This document shows, piece after piece, positions 17,553 to 25,361 of a stretch of DNA of 64,000 nt (the stretch's first letter is position 1; each line of letters starts with the position of its first letter). This stretch comes from Vibrio fluminensis (lineage in GTDB: Bacteria; Pseudomonadota; Gammaproteobacteria; Enterobacterales; Vibrionaceae). The DNA is taken from assembly GCF_015278125.1 (NCBI RefSeq), contig NZ_JADILO010000001.1, forward strand, positions 186,001-250,000. The letters run 5' to 3'. Under the pieces are notes generated by a model. The model had not been told where the DNA came from, ran no database searches, and saw only the letters and a program-made list of their open reading frames with translations. The position numbers were made by a program, and so were the translations under genes.

Positions 17553-18260
17553 ATGACGTTAACTATCGTCGGTCATCGTGGAGTTGCAGGACTCTATCCA
17601 GAAAACACTTTAGTCAGCATACAAGCCGCTATTGAGATGGGATTAAGCTGGATTGAAGTAGATGTTCAGCCGACTAAGGACAATCAGTTAGTGGTATGTC
17701 ACGACCATACCATTGACCGTTGTAGTAATGGCTTTGGTCGAGTTGACCAATATACCTTAGAAGAACTGCAACAATTCGATTTTGGTGCTTGGTTTTCACC
17801 ACAATTTAATTACCAGCCGATCCTCACTCTTAAGCAATTGTTGGCGCTGATTGAACCGCTTGAAATTAGTTTAAATATTGAGGTGAAGATTGATACCAAC
17901 CGTTACGAGGAAACAGTATCTGAACTTAAATCGTTACTTGAACAATATAAACTATCGAAAGAGCGTATTCTTATTTCGAGTTTTGATCATCCTACGTTAA
18001 GAGCAGTACACCAAGCACAGATCGGTTATCCGATTGCGGTCTTGAGTGAAAAACTTTCAAGCCAAGATTGGCAACTTTTGCAAGAGATTGATGCTGTTGC
18101 GTGCAACTTGAACGTCAATAAGACCAACAAACAGCAAGTGACGCAACTACAACAAGCAGGTTACCAAGTATGGTGTTTTACCGTAAACAACCCTAACCAG
18201 CTTAAGCACTTACAAAATCTAGACGCGATTTTTAGCGACTACCCACAAAGGTTCTTTTAG
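17553..18260 (+). CDS. Glycerophosphodiester phosphodiesterase (UgpQ-like)
   Basis: A 235-residue cytoplasmic enzyme that hydrolyses glycerophosphodiesters to glycerol-3-phosphate and an alcohol. The catalytic signature is complete: VGHRGVAGLYPENTLVSI at the N-terminus, WIEVDVQPTKDNQLVVCHD with the metal-binding Glu and Asp, the second catalytic His in HDHTIDR, and NIEVK further on. It lacks a signal peptide, so it is the UgpQ rather than GlpQ type. The start has AGAGGAAT about 6 bases upstream. It is monocistronic and is followed by the inverted-repeat cluster before sulA. Confidence 0.92.
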   Translation: MTLTIVGHRGVAGLYPENTLVSIQAAIEMGLSWIEVDVQPTKDNQLVVCHDHTIDRCSNGFGRVDQYTLEELQQFDFGAWFSPQFNYQPILTLKQLLALIEPLEISLNIEVKIDTNRYEETVSELKSLLEQYKLSKERILISSFDHPTLRAVHQAQIGYPIAVLSEKLSSQDWQLLQEIDAVACNLNVNKTNKQQVTQLQQAGYQVWCFTVNNPNQLKHLQNLDAIFSDYPQRFF

Positions 18261-18298
18261 CCTCATCTCATTCTAGTGGTACAAATCTGCCCATAAGC

Positions 18299-18357
18299 AC
18301 TGTACAAAGAGTACTGTATACACGCGCTATACAGTACTTTACATCAACCATATACAG
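18299..18357. repeat. Array of CTGTA/TATACAG half-sites with a perfect 27-base inverted repeat
   Basis: GTACTGTATA-CACGCGC-TATACAGTAC (18311-18337) has perfect 10-base arms. Flanking half-sites are CTGTACA at 18299 and TATACAG at 18351-18357. The arms are LexA-like half-sites, but the spacing is 5 bases wider than in a LexA box. It lies between the phosphodiesterase stop and sulA, without a T run. Confidence 0.7.
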
Positions 18358-18496
18358 TGATTTTTTACCTTCCTTTACTATTCAAATTACCTTTCCCCAA
18401 TCAACAACTTCTAAAAAATATTATTAATTATCAGTCAATTATAGATAAATCTACATACCTATTGCTTTTGATTCGTTTATTTATCAAACAAATGGC

Positions 18497-18539
18497 TTGA
18501 CCTAAATACGCAAAACAACTACTGTATAAGCATACAGCA
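18497..18539 (+). promoter_or_regulatory. sulA promoter with LexA (SOS) box
   Basis: TACTGTATAAGCATACAGCA at 18520-18539 matches the LexA consensus CTGT-N8-ACAG. A -35-like TTGACC at 18497-18502 is 17 bases from TACTGT, so the LexA box overlaps the -10. This is the expected arrangement for tight SOS repression of sulA. Confidence 0.85.
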
Positions 18540-18559
18540 TGTATATAAGGACAGTAACC

Positions 18560-18949
18560 ATGATTCATTCACATACTCAAACTATCTCTAAGTACAATGT
18601 TTTGGCTCAACCTACGCAGCCAATGAATATTGACGATAACGTAATGAATCGTCTTGCTGGTCTTTCTATGCAACAGCAATGGATTTTCTTTACTGCCGAG
18701 TGTCCTCGTCCTGACTACTCACAGTTTTCAGCCAACAACGTTAGCTGCCAAAAGATCATTCAACTCAAGGCTTCGAATTCTCAATCTGAGCTGGACATTG
18801 TCATTAAGGCAATTAAGTCAGGTAATGCTAGTGCTGTCGTTGCATCTACGCACATTGATTGCGTTAATCAGTCACTGCTCCAAGATTTAGCTTTAAGCCA
18901 TGGCTGCGAAGTATTTTTTGTTGAAGGCAGAAAAAATCAGTTCCACTAA
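18560..18949 (+). CDS. sulA: SOS cell-division inhibitor SulA
   Basis: A 129-residue cytoplasmic protein that binds FtsZ and blocks septation during DNA damage. It resembles SulA across the central region (LSMQQQWIFFTAECPRPDYS, then the VIKAIKSGNASAVVAS block corresponding to the FtsZ-binding and RecA-like fold). I take the ATG at 18560 because AAGGA lies about 8 bases upstream; an in-frame ATG at 18539 overlaps the LexA box and is unlikely. The LexA box directly upstream strongly supports the call. It is followed by a terminator. Confidence 0.87.
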   Translation: MIHSHTQTISKYNVLAQPTQPMNIDDNVMNRLAGLSMQQQWIFFTAECPRPDYSQFSANNVSCQKIIQLKASNSQSELDIVIKAIKSGNASAVVASTHIDCVNQSLLQDLALSHGCEVFFVEGRKNQFH

Positions 18950-19006
18950 TTGCTTGGTCACTGATACGTATAAAGCTCAAGTTCAACAAAATTCAGCACT
19001 GTCTTT

Positions 19007-19030
19007 AGCCCCTAACTTGTCCTAGGGGCT
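19007..19030 (+). terminator. Terminator of sulA
   Basis: AGCCCCTA-ACTTGTCC-TAGGGGCT, an 8-base-pair stem followed by TTCTTTCG. Confidence 0.8.
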
Positions 19031-19132
19031 TTCTTTCGCTTCGTTACTCTTCTTCTACCCCACTGTATCTTTCCATTTTCAGCTAATTATTTTCTAATTG
19101 CTCTTCTTGATAATCCTTCTGCGCAAAAATTT

Positions 19133-19148
19133 GCGCAAACGTTTGCTT
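19133..19148 (+). promoter_or_regulatory. PurR operator of purC
   Basis: GCGCAAACGTTTGCTT closely matches the PurR palindrome ACGCAAACGTTTGCGT. It lies about 85 bases upstream of purC, as expected for purine repression. A partial extra GCGCAAA lies at 19121-19127. Confidence 0.85.
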
Positions 19149-19230
19149 TTTATCTGGATGCATCAAACTTTTCTGGTATGATGCTTGTCAAAATGCTTCA
19201 TTTATTTCATGTAAACGATAGGAATGTCTC

Positions 19231-20334
19231 ATGAGTCTCGCTGATCAAGTCCTCGCCGTTAACGACGATCTCCCTATTCGCACCAACAAACCTGTTCACA
19301 GCGGCAAAGTGCGCTCTGTATATTGGTTAACCGAAGAAGATAGCCACCGCCTAATCAAAGAGAAAGGCTACGATGTCGCTCCTGACGCACCTCTTGCTAT
19401 TATGGTGATCAGTGATCGCATCTCAGCATTTGATTGTATTTGGCGCGGTGAAGGCGGTTTAAAAGGCGTACCAGGCAAAGGTGCAGCACTGAATGCGATT
19501 TCAAATCACTGGTTTGAGCTTTTTAAGCAAAATGGTCTGGCTGATAGTCATATTCTCGACATCCCTCACCCGTTGGTATGGATCGTACAGAAAGCCAAAC
19601 CGATTATGATTGAAGCAATCTGTCGCAAGTATATCACTGGCTCTATGTGGCGCGCTTACAGCAAAGGCGAACGCGACTTCTGCGGTATTGAACTGCCGGA
19701 AGATCTAGAGAAAGATAAAGTGCTACCTGAACTACTGATGACACCATCAACCAAAGGCATTCTTAAGGGCATTCCAGATGTCCCTGAAGCCGATGATGTC
19801 AACATTACTCGTAAGAACATCGAAGATAACTTTGCTGCGTTTAACTTCTCTTCTGCGGCTGATATTGCTGAGTATGAAAAGCTACTTAAGCAAGGTTTTA
19901 ATGTTATTAGTGAAGCTCTGGATAACGTGGATCAAGTCTTTGTCGATACCAAATTTGAGTTTGGCTATGTCACTGATGCCGCTGGCAATGAAAAGCTGAT
20001 CTACATGGATGAAGTCGGCACGCCAGATTCATCTCGCATTTGGGATAAAACGGCTTATCAGCAAGGTAAAATTGTTGAAAACTCAAAAGAAGATTTCCGC
20101 CAGTTCTTGCTTAATCACTTCCCCGATGCAGATATCCTCTTAAACAAAGAGCGCATGCCGGAGCGTGAAGGTCTGGCTCGTGATAATGAACTTCCACTAG
20201 AGGCGCTAATGGGTGTATCAAAAACTTATACTGCTATCGCAGAGAAAGTGACTGGACGTCCAATAGTATTAAGCGCGAACCCTAAGCAGGAAATCATTGA
20301 TATTCTGGGTTCTCAATACGGTCTTATCGACTAA
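19231..20334 (+). CDS. purC: SAICAR synthase PurC
   Basis: Phosphoribosylaminoimidazole-succinocarboxamide synthase, 367 residues, joins aspartate to CAIR using ATP in purine synthesis. This is the long form found in Vibrio, not the ~237-residue enterobacterial form. Motifs include the glycine-rich [39 protein letters not shown] and the metal/nucleotide region DTKFEFGYV...[13 protein letters not shown]. Preceded by a PurR operator and followed by a strong terminator, so it is a single-gene unit. The start has GGAATG-type sequence (ATAGGAATGTCTC) upstream. Confidence 0.96.
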   Translation: MSLADQVLAVNDDLPIRTNKPVHSGKVRSVYWLTEEDSHRLIKEKGYDVAPDAPLAIMVISDRISAFDCIWRGEGGLKGVPGKGAALNAISNHWFELFKQNGLADSHILDIPHPLVWIVQKAKPIMIEAICRKYITGSMWRAYSKGERDFCGIELPEDLEKDKVLPELLMTPSTKGILKGIPDVPEADDVNITRKNIEDNFAAFNFSSAADIAEYEKLLKQGFNVISEALDNVDQVFVDTKFEFGYVTDAAGNEKLIYMDEVGTPDSSRIWDKTAYQQGKIVENSKEDFRQFLLNHFPDADILLNKERMPEREGLARDNELPLEALMGVSKTYTAIAEKVTGRPIVLSANPKQEIIDILGSQYGLID

Positions 20335-20357
20335 TTCAGCAATCAATGTTCTTAGTT

Positions 20358-20383
20358 AAAAACGCCCTATCTAGGGCGTTTTT
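20358..20383 (+). terminator. Terminator of purC
   Basis: AAAAACGCCCTA-TC-TAGGGCGTTTTT, a long symmetric stem with a flanking T run on either strand. Confidence 0.9.
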
Positions 20384-20475
20384 ATTTTTCTATAGCAGCG
20401 TATCGTGTTTACTATAGTGAAACTTCACCTTTAGAGTTAATATCCAGCCAACGTTTGCTTTTTATTACATATGCT

Positions 20476-21390
20476 ATGGACTTTCTCGCCCTCTCACGTA
20501 TCAGCCTTAAACATTTAACGGTGTTACATGTCATGCTCAGCACCAATAGCGTAACCCATACCGCCAACACGTTATGTGTAACAGCATCGAGTGTCAGTAA
20601 AACCATCAGCCAATTACGAGAACAGCTTAATGATGAACTGTTTTATCGCGACGGTTCTCAACTCGTACCAACGCCATTTGCGCTAAGCATTGCCCCGCAG
20701 ATCCACAAAATCTTAGCCAGTATGAATGGTATTTTGCACCAAGGAGATTTCAAGCCTGAAGCTTTCACTGGCTCTGTTTCTTTGTCGATGCGCGAGAGTA
20801 CCTTTGAGCTGTTTGCAGCGAAGATCAACCAGATTTGTCACAGACTACCAAAAGCAAACCAGATTAAAGTCTATGCCAAAGAGCAGTTAAGCTTTGATGC
20901 CTTAATTCGCGGTCAGGTCGACTTTATGTTATTGCCGCATGATATCAGTCAACCCCCGACCAAAAGCCATGAGCTAGTTTGGCAACAGATCCTCAGCGAT
21001 GAGATGGTGTGTTTGATGAGCCCTGAGCACCCGTTAGTTGATCAGCCATTAACCGTTGAAGCTTATCTTGCCTATCAGCATATTGGGATTCACGACAAAG
21101 ACCTATCCGAGCCGTTTTTTGAGCAAAACCTCAAGCAGCAACATGGCGAACGAAACGTAGCGATTTCAGTATCTGATTTTGGTTCCGCGGCTGTTATGTG
21201 CCACCAATCGAATTATCTCCTAACATGCTCGAAAATGTGGGCAAGCAAAGCATTTCAAGCGAAGGGTTTGATGCAAAAGACCTTACCATTTGAATATGGA
21301 AAAGTTGCCTACAGCTTAGTGTGGAACCAAGCCAGCCTAAACGACCCCGCCTTGCAATGGCTGCATTCGCAGTTACTAAACAATAACTAA
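20476..21390 (+). CDS. LysR-family transcriptional regulator
   Basis: A 304-residue regulator. The N-terminal winged helix is at about 8-67 (HLTVLHVMLSTNSVTHTANT, then CVTASSVSKTISQLREQL and LFYRDGSQLVPTPFA). The C-terminal two-lobe effector domain follows. The first ATG in frame is 20476; an upstream TTG at 20455 is possible but no ribosome site supports either. No divergent or co-transcribed partner is adjacent, so the target cannot be inferred from context. The effector domain does not point to a specific ligand. Confidence 0.88.
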   Translation: MDFLALSRISLKHLTVLHVMLSTNSVTHTANTLCVTASSVSKTISQLREQLNDELFYRDGSQLVPTPFALSIAPQIHKILASMNGILHQGDFKPEAFTGSVSLSMRESTFELFAAKINQICHRLPKANQIKVYAKEQLSFDALIRGQVDFMLLPHDISQPPTKSHELVWQQILSDEMVCLMSPEHPLVDQPLTVEAYLAYQHIGIHDKDLSEPFFEQNLKQQHGERNVAISVSDFGSAAVMCHQSNYLLTCSKMWASKAFQAKGLMQKTLPFEYGKVAYSLVWNQASLNDPALQWLHSQLLNNN

Positions 21391-21755
21391 CCTTTTCTTA
21401 TTCTTATCAGGACACACACTATAAATATTAAATCATCGCCAATTCTAGAATCCAGCGAGTACGTTAGCGTTGCGCGCATTTTGCTCGAATTTTCTGATTA
21501 GAAAGTGAAGTTTCAACCGCTCACTGGTCGCTAGGGTGAATGGAATTCTAAATAAGAAACATAGCTTACTTACGAACGGCTGTTTTATTCGTAAATTGGA
21601 GGTCTAGTAAGTAGGGAAAAGGTACAGTCTGCCTAACAATCCAAACGGCACAAATGCATGCGCTTTTTGTTTAGTGTTCGTTTGGCAAGTTCAACATTGC
21701 ATACGCAACCTACTGCGGTACTGCGCTTTCGTTCTAGTTGGGTGCAAACTTGTAG
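21391..21755. other. Intergenic region with attC/REP-like hairpin
   Basis: No gene is supported. CCAAACG (21639-21645) and CGTTTGG (21681-21687) form an inverted repeat inside GCCTAACAATCCAAACGG...TTTAGTGTTCGTTTGGC. GCCTAAC fits the RYYYAAC core of integron attC sites, and the TTTAGTGTT block recalls Vibrio cassette recombination sites. It could equally be a REP-type hairpin served by the adjacent transposase-like gene. Confidence 0.35.
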
Positions 21756-22595
21756 CTAGGTCTGTTGATTAATATTAAGCCTTTGCAGTATTGGTGGCAT
21801 GCAGCCCGACATACGCGCTTTGTTCTCTCTAAACTGGCGAGCAGTCCAATCAACCAATTCAATATAATCCATTAACCGAAATGGAATGCCATCCAAATTT
21901 TCATCAGATGAGCGACCAACAAACGGATAAAGACAAGGTGCAGTTTCTTGCTGAATATTTATGGCCTCTAGCCTGGCTTGAATTGAAGTAAATTCCGATG
22001 TTTCCGGTTTATCTGCAATATCTGCTCTTAAAGGATTTAAGTCCACATACGCCATTGCAGCGGCCAATGCTTGTTCATCCAATAAAGCTTGACTCTTGAA
22101 GCGGCTCTCCCAAAAGTGCCCTTTGCACCCCTCTTCCCTATTAGCTTGGCAGGCGATATCAAAGTTCAATTCTTTCATAAACCAACTTAAGCTCCAAAGA
22201 CGAGAACGCCAAGAATCGATGATTGACAAGCACGCTTCTTCTTCAGCTCGACTAGTTAATTGATTTTCGAGCCAGCGTGACACTAAGCTTGGTAGTTTGT
22301 GGTCTTGTTGCCAACGTTCGACAACTTGAAGATTAGATAAGGAAAGTGCTTTATCTCGATTGATATGTACCACCAGATGGTAGTGATTTCTCATGATGGC
22401 GTAGGCACAAATATCAATACAATAGACTTGAGAAAGCGCATAGATTTTCTGCTTAATCCACTCGCGGCGGTGTTCGTAATTTTGCTCTGTAAGCGGATCG
22501 ATACCACATAGATAACTGCGCCTCACGCATCGAGAAACGCAGTGGTAATAGGGGGTAACATCTACGTCTATCTGTAGGCTTCTTGCGGTCGTCAT
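21756..22595 (-). CDS. REP-associated tyrosine transposase (RAYT, Y1_Tnp)
   Basis: A 279-residue HUH single-strand nuclease of the IS200/IS605-like RAYT group. The HUH motif is seen in CAYAIMRNHYHLVVHI. The N-terminal YYHCVSRCVRRSYLC, the GHFWESRFKSQALLDE block and AMAYVDLNPLRADIA are diagnostic of this family. I take the ATG at 22595 because GAGG lies about 6 bases upstream; an ATG at 22607 is less likely. RAYTs are usually single-copy, domesticated, and move or process short hairpin repeats rather than themselves. Conserved flanking repeats lie at 22714 and 22743. Confidence 0.9.
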   Translation of the reverse strand: MTTARSLQIDVDVTPYYHCVSRCVRRSYLCGIDPLTEQNYEHRREWIKQKIYALSQVYCIDICAYAIMRNHYHLVVHINRDKALSLSNLQVVERWQQDHKLPSLVSRWLENQLTSRAEEEACLSIIDSWRSRLWSLSWFMKELNFDIACQANREEGCKGHFWESRFKSQALLDEQALAAAMAYVDLNPLRADIADKPETSEFTSIQARLEAINIQQETAPCLYPFVGRSSDENLDGIPFRLMDYIELVDWTARQFRENKARMSGCMPPILQRLNINQQT

Positions 22596-22713
22596 AGTTA
22601 GCCTCATGCAATTCTAGTCTCACCAGAATAGTGAAGCCATTGCCAACCGCAATATCAGTCAAACAAACTTATAACGAACTTATCATCAAACCATACTTTG
22701 CTTACTTTGAAGC

Positions 22714-22759
22714 GTCTGTCCTTATTAAAAGAAGAACTAAGTGTGTGTCCCTATTAAAG
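22714..22759. repeat. Paired repeats GTNTGTCCYTATTAAA flanking the RAYT gene
   Basis: GTCTGTCCTTATTAAAA (22714-22730) and GTGTGTCCCTATTAAAG (22743-22759) are near-identical direct repeats upstream of the transposase. Motifs of this type (TGTCCCTATTAA) are often found beside RAYT genes, as far as I recall, and are probably recognised by the protein. Confidence 0.6.
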
Positions 22760-22763
22760 TAAG

Positions 22764-23642
22764 CTAGATGTAGACACTCGGCAACATGATCGGGTTAGAC
22801 ACTTTTTGCTGCAACGTCTGATGAAAATCTTCCATCTGATCTTTGGAGCATTTGTCCCAAGTTAACGCTTCGCCGACCACGCCATGATGCTGGAAAGCAT
22901 TAAGGCGGATTTTAACTTCACTTGGCAAACTATTGATCAATCTTGAAATAGCATCGACTTCTTGCTCCAAATCACTCTTGCCGGGGATATGCAGCAATCG
23001 TAACTCGTGCAGTTTTCCTGCAGCAGCGAGCATCTGAATTGATTGAATCACGCGGTGATTGTCTCTACCTACCAGCCATTTATGGGTTTCATTTTGCCAA
23101 GATTTTAGATCAATCATCGCCCCATCAAGATAAGGTAGTACGCGCTGCCAACCTGTCTCAGGTAAGTAACCATTACTGTCAATAAAACAGGATAAATGAC
23201 CCATTTCTTGATCCGCTTTGATCGCTTTAAAAAGCTCGACAATAAACGGCAATTGCATCGTCGCTTCACCACCCGAGATGGTGATACCGCTTAAAAAGAA
23301 ATGCTGCTTACGGATTAAGGCGAGCACGTCACTCACTGTGTAGTGCTTTACTTTAGGGCTCGAGCTACTTGGACAGACGTCTAAGCACTGATCGCACTGA
23401 GTACAAAGGCTCTCATCCCACACCACTTTGTTTTGCTGGTTAATGCTTAAAGCTTGAGTTGGGCATCCAGCTACGCAGTCCCCACAATGGTCACAATGGT
23501 TGATGGTATAAGGGTTGTGGCAGTTAATGCATTTGAAATTACAGCCTTGAAGAAAAATGACCAGGCGATTGCCTGGTCCATCAACACATGAAAAATTCAG
23601 AATGCGGTTAACAATCGCCTGTTTTTCAGAAACTAACGTCAT
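22764..23642 (-). CDS. yjjW: YjjW-type glycyl radical enzyme activase
   Basis: A 292-residue radical-SAM protein that generates the glycyl radical on YjjI. The radical-SAM cluster motif CNFKCINC (CX3CX2C) is near residue 32. It is followed by two ferredoxin-like cluster motifs (CDHCGDCVAGCP and CTQCDQCLDVCP). SAM-binding GGEATMQ follows. The start is uncertain: ATG at 23642, or a GTG three codons earlier. It follows yjjI by about 20 bases, so they form one operon. It needs anoxia to work, so expression should be anaerobic. Confidence 0.9.
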   Translation of the reverse strand: MTLVSEKQAIVNRILNFSCVDGPGNRLVIFLQGCNFKCINCHNPYTINHCDHCGDCVAGCPTQALSINQQNKVVWDESLCTQCDQCLDVCPSSSSPKVKHYTVSDVLALIRKQHFFLSGITISGGEATMQLPFIVELFKAIKADQEMGHLSCFIDSNGYLPETGWQRVLPYLDGAMIDLKSWQNETHKWLVGRDNHRVIQSIQMLAAAGKLHELRLLHIPGKSDLEQEVDAISRLINSLPSEVKIRLNAFQHHGVVGEALTWDKCSKDQMEDFHQTLQQKVSNPIMLPSVYI

Positions 23643-23663
23643 TGTTACCACTAATCAGCGCTG

Positions 23664-25205
23664 TTATTTGTAAGTTGGCTGCATTTCCATGCTCACTACA
23701 CGTGGTGCACGATTTAGAATACCCGTGTACTCTGCGGCATCCGCGCCTAGGAATGTCGTATTCGTACGAGAACCTTCTTCAGCAAACTTAGCAATGTCAG
23801 ACAATTTAACCATGTAACCTGTTACACGCACTAGGTCGTTTGATGCAACGTTTGCAGTGAACTCACGGTAACCCATTGCCAATGCTCCTTTACACAAGTT
23901 AAACATCGCTTCAGGATTTGATTTTACAGTTTCATCAATGGTTAGAATGTCACTGATACCTGATGTGTAGTACTTATGGTGACCAGCTGTTGCTTGCACA
24001 TAAGTCACTGGATCAGGTTCAGTGCCGTAAGGAATACGCACACCTGGAGTCGTGCTTTCATCAATATTAATACCACCTTGAGAGTGCAACAATGAACGTC
24101 CTTCAAGACCGTATTTCACTGGTGAACTTTCAACGATTTCAGCCAGTTTTGCTGAAATTGTGTGGCCAAGTTCATTCGCTTCAACCGAGTGGCCGTACTG
24201 TGCTTGTTTGCCTTCTTTCTCAAGCAGTACATTCACTGCTTCAGCCATACCGAAGATACCGAACATTGGTGCAAAACGTGATTCGTTGATCAAACCCTCT
24301 TCCGTTAGGAAGCCTTTAAAGAAGTTAGATTCTTCATGTAGGAAACTACTGCGTGCATCAATCAGTTCAATCATCGTTGCACAGTATTCAGGCAGCACTT
24401 TGGTTAGGAAGTCTTGCGCATTTTCTGCTTTGTTTGCAGCTTCTTTTAGGTTCATACGAACAAGTGTGTTCGCGCCACCAGCAAGAGGCAGTGAGTTGTA
24501 GCAGCTCACAATACCAAAGTTCTTGTCACCGTAGCTTTGCGCGTGAACTGGGTAGTTTGCAATGTGCGGCTTGCTGCATTCACAAATATTCGTGGTTGCT
24601 TGCAGTAGTAGATCATCAGACGTTACCGCTGGATCGTACATAAAGGTCAAGTTTGGCGCAATTTGCTTAAGCTCAGCATCGACTTTCAAAATGGTACGGC
24701 AGATGATGTTATCTTGAGGACCAATGTTCACGTGCATAAATGCATCTGGCAATGTGCGATCTAGCATGATCCAGAAACGCTTCATTTTCACGTAAATTTC
24801 GTGATCAGACAGGTCGCCTACATACGGCATTAGCACGTCATCAAGTTGACCTAGGTAAACTGGAATATTGGTTACTGATGGTACGTGGTGATAGATGATA
24901 GTCAGCAGGTTAAGTGCATCATCAAAATCTTGCGCTGGCTCAAGCTCAAGATACTTAGAACCTTGCTTAAGGAACTTAGCGTAATCAGGCAGCACATAGC
25001 GTGGTTTGAACGGAGCATTACCTTCAAACATGTCACACAAAATACCCTCTTCCATTGCCTTTTCTACATCCACTGAAACTGCCATATATGGTTGGCTTGA
25101 TTCTGCAGTCGATGCTAGGAATTGGTTTTTCTGTTTAGGGTTTAGGTTCACATCCGTAATGATTTCACGAACGCGTTGTTGGAATGAATCTAGAGTATGG
25201 GACAT
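23664..25205 (-). CDS. yjjI: YjjI family glycyl radical enzyme
   Basis: A 513-residue member of the YjjI glycyl radical family, substrate unknown. The C-terminal radical loop is LVRVTGYMVKLSDI, with the candidate radical glycine in VTGYM; GSRTNTTFLGADAAEYTGIL follows. The protein is shorter than pyruvate formate-lyase (about 760) because parts of the barrel are reduced. It is paired with its activase YjjW. The operon is preceded by a perfect palindrome at 25279. The start has AAGGAAT upstream (ataAGGAATACTCACATG). Confidence 0.9.
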   Translation of the reverse strand: MSHTLDSFQQRVREIITDVNLNPKQKNQFLASTAESSQPYMAVSVDVEKAMEEGILCDMFEGNAPFKPRYVLPDYAKFLKQGSKYLELEPAQDFDDALNLLTIIYHHVPSVTNIPVYLGQLDDVLMPYVGDLSDHEIYVKMKRFWIMLDRTLPDAFMHVNIGPQDNIICRTILKVDAELKQIAPNLTFMYDPAVTSDDLLLQATTNICECSKPHIANYPVHAQSYGDKNFGIVSCYNSLPLAGGANTLVRMNLKEAANKAENAQDFLTKVLPEYCATMIELIDARSSFLHEESNFFKGFLTEEGLINESRFAPMFGIFGMAEAVNVLLEKEGKQAQYGHSVEANELGHTISAKLAEIVESSPVKYGLEGRSLLHSQGGINIDESTTPGVRIPYGTEPDPVTYVQATAGHHKYYTSGISDILTIDETVKSNPEAMFNLCKGALAMGYREFTANVASNDLVRVTGYMVKLSDIAKFAEEGSRTNTTFLGADAAEYTGILNRAPRVVSMEMQPTYK

Positions 25206-25278
25206 GTGAGTATTCCTTATAATTTTTAAGGATTTTATTGCTTAGTGCAAATGTCCACAATTGAAATTAGATGAAATA

Positions 25279-25301
25279 GACTTTTCCATTTTGGAAAAGT
25301 C
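25279..25301. promoter_or_regulatory. Perfect 23-base palindrome in the yjjI promoter
   Basis: GACTTTTCCA-TTT-TGGAAAAGTC has perfect 10-base arms with a 3-base centre, 74-96 bases before the yjjI start. It is not followed by a T run on the minus strand, and the chemoreceptor gene has its own terminator beside it. It therefore looks like an operator for a dimeric regulator. It does not match the FNR site TTGAT-N4-ATCAA. Confidence 0.6.
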
Positions 25302-25314
25302 AAATCACGAAGTT

Positions 25315-25342
25315 AAAAAAAGAGTCCAGAAGTTTGGACTCT
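25315..25342 (-). terminator. Terminator of the chemoreceptor gene
   Basis: AGAGTCCA-GAAGTT-TGGACTCT, an 8-base-pair stem followed by TTTTTTT on the minus strand. Confidence 0.9.
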
Positions 25343-25361
25343 AAATTGATTGCTTAGAGAA

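Noticed and set aside
18311..18337. Perfect inverted repeat considered as a LexA box or as the terminator of the phosphodiesterase gene
   Set aside because: Spacing is 5 bases too wide for LexA and no T run follows for a terminator. Reported instead as an unexplained motif.
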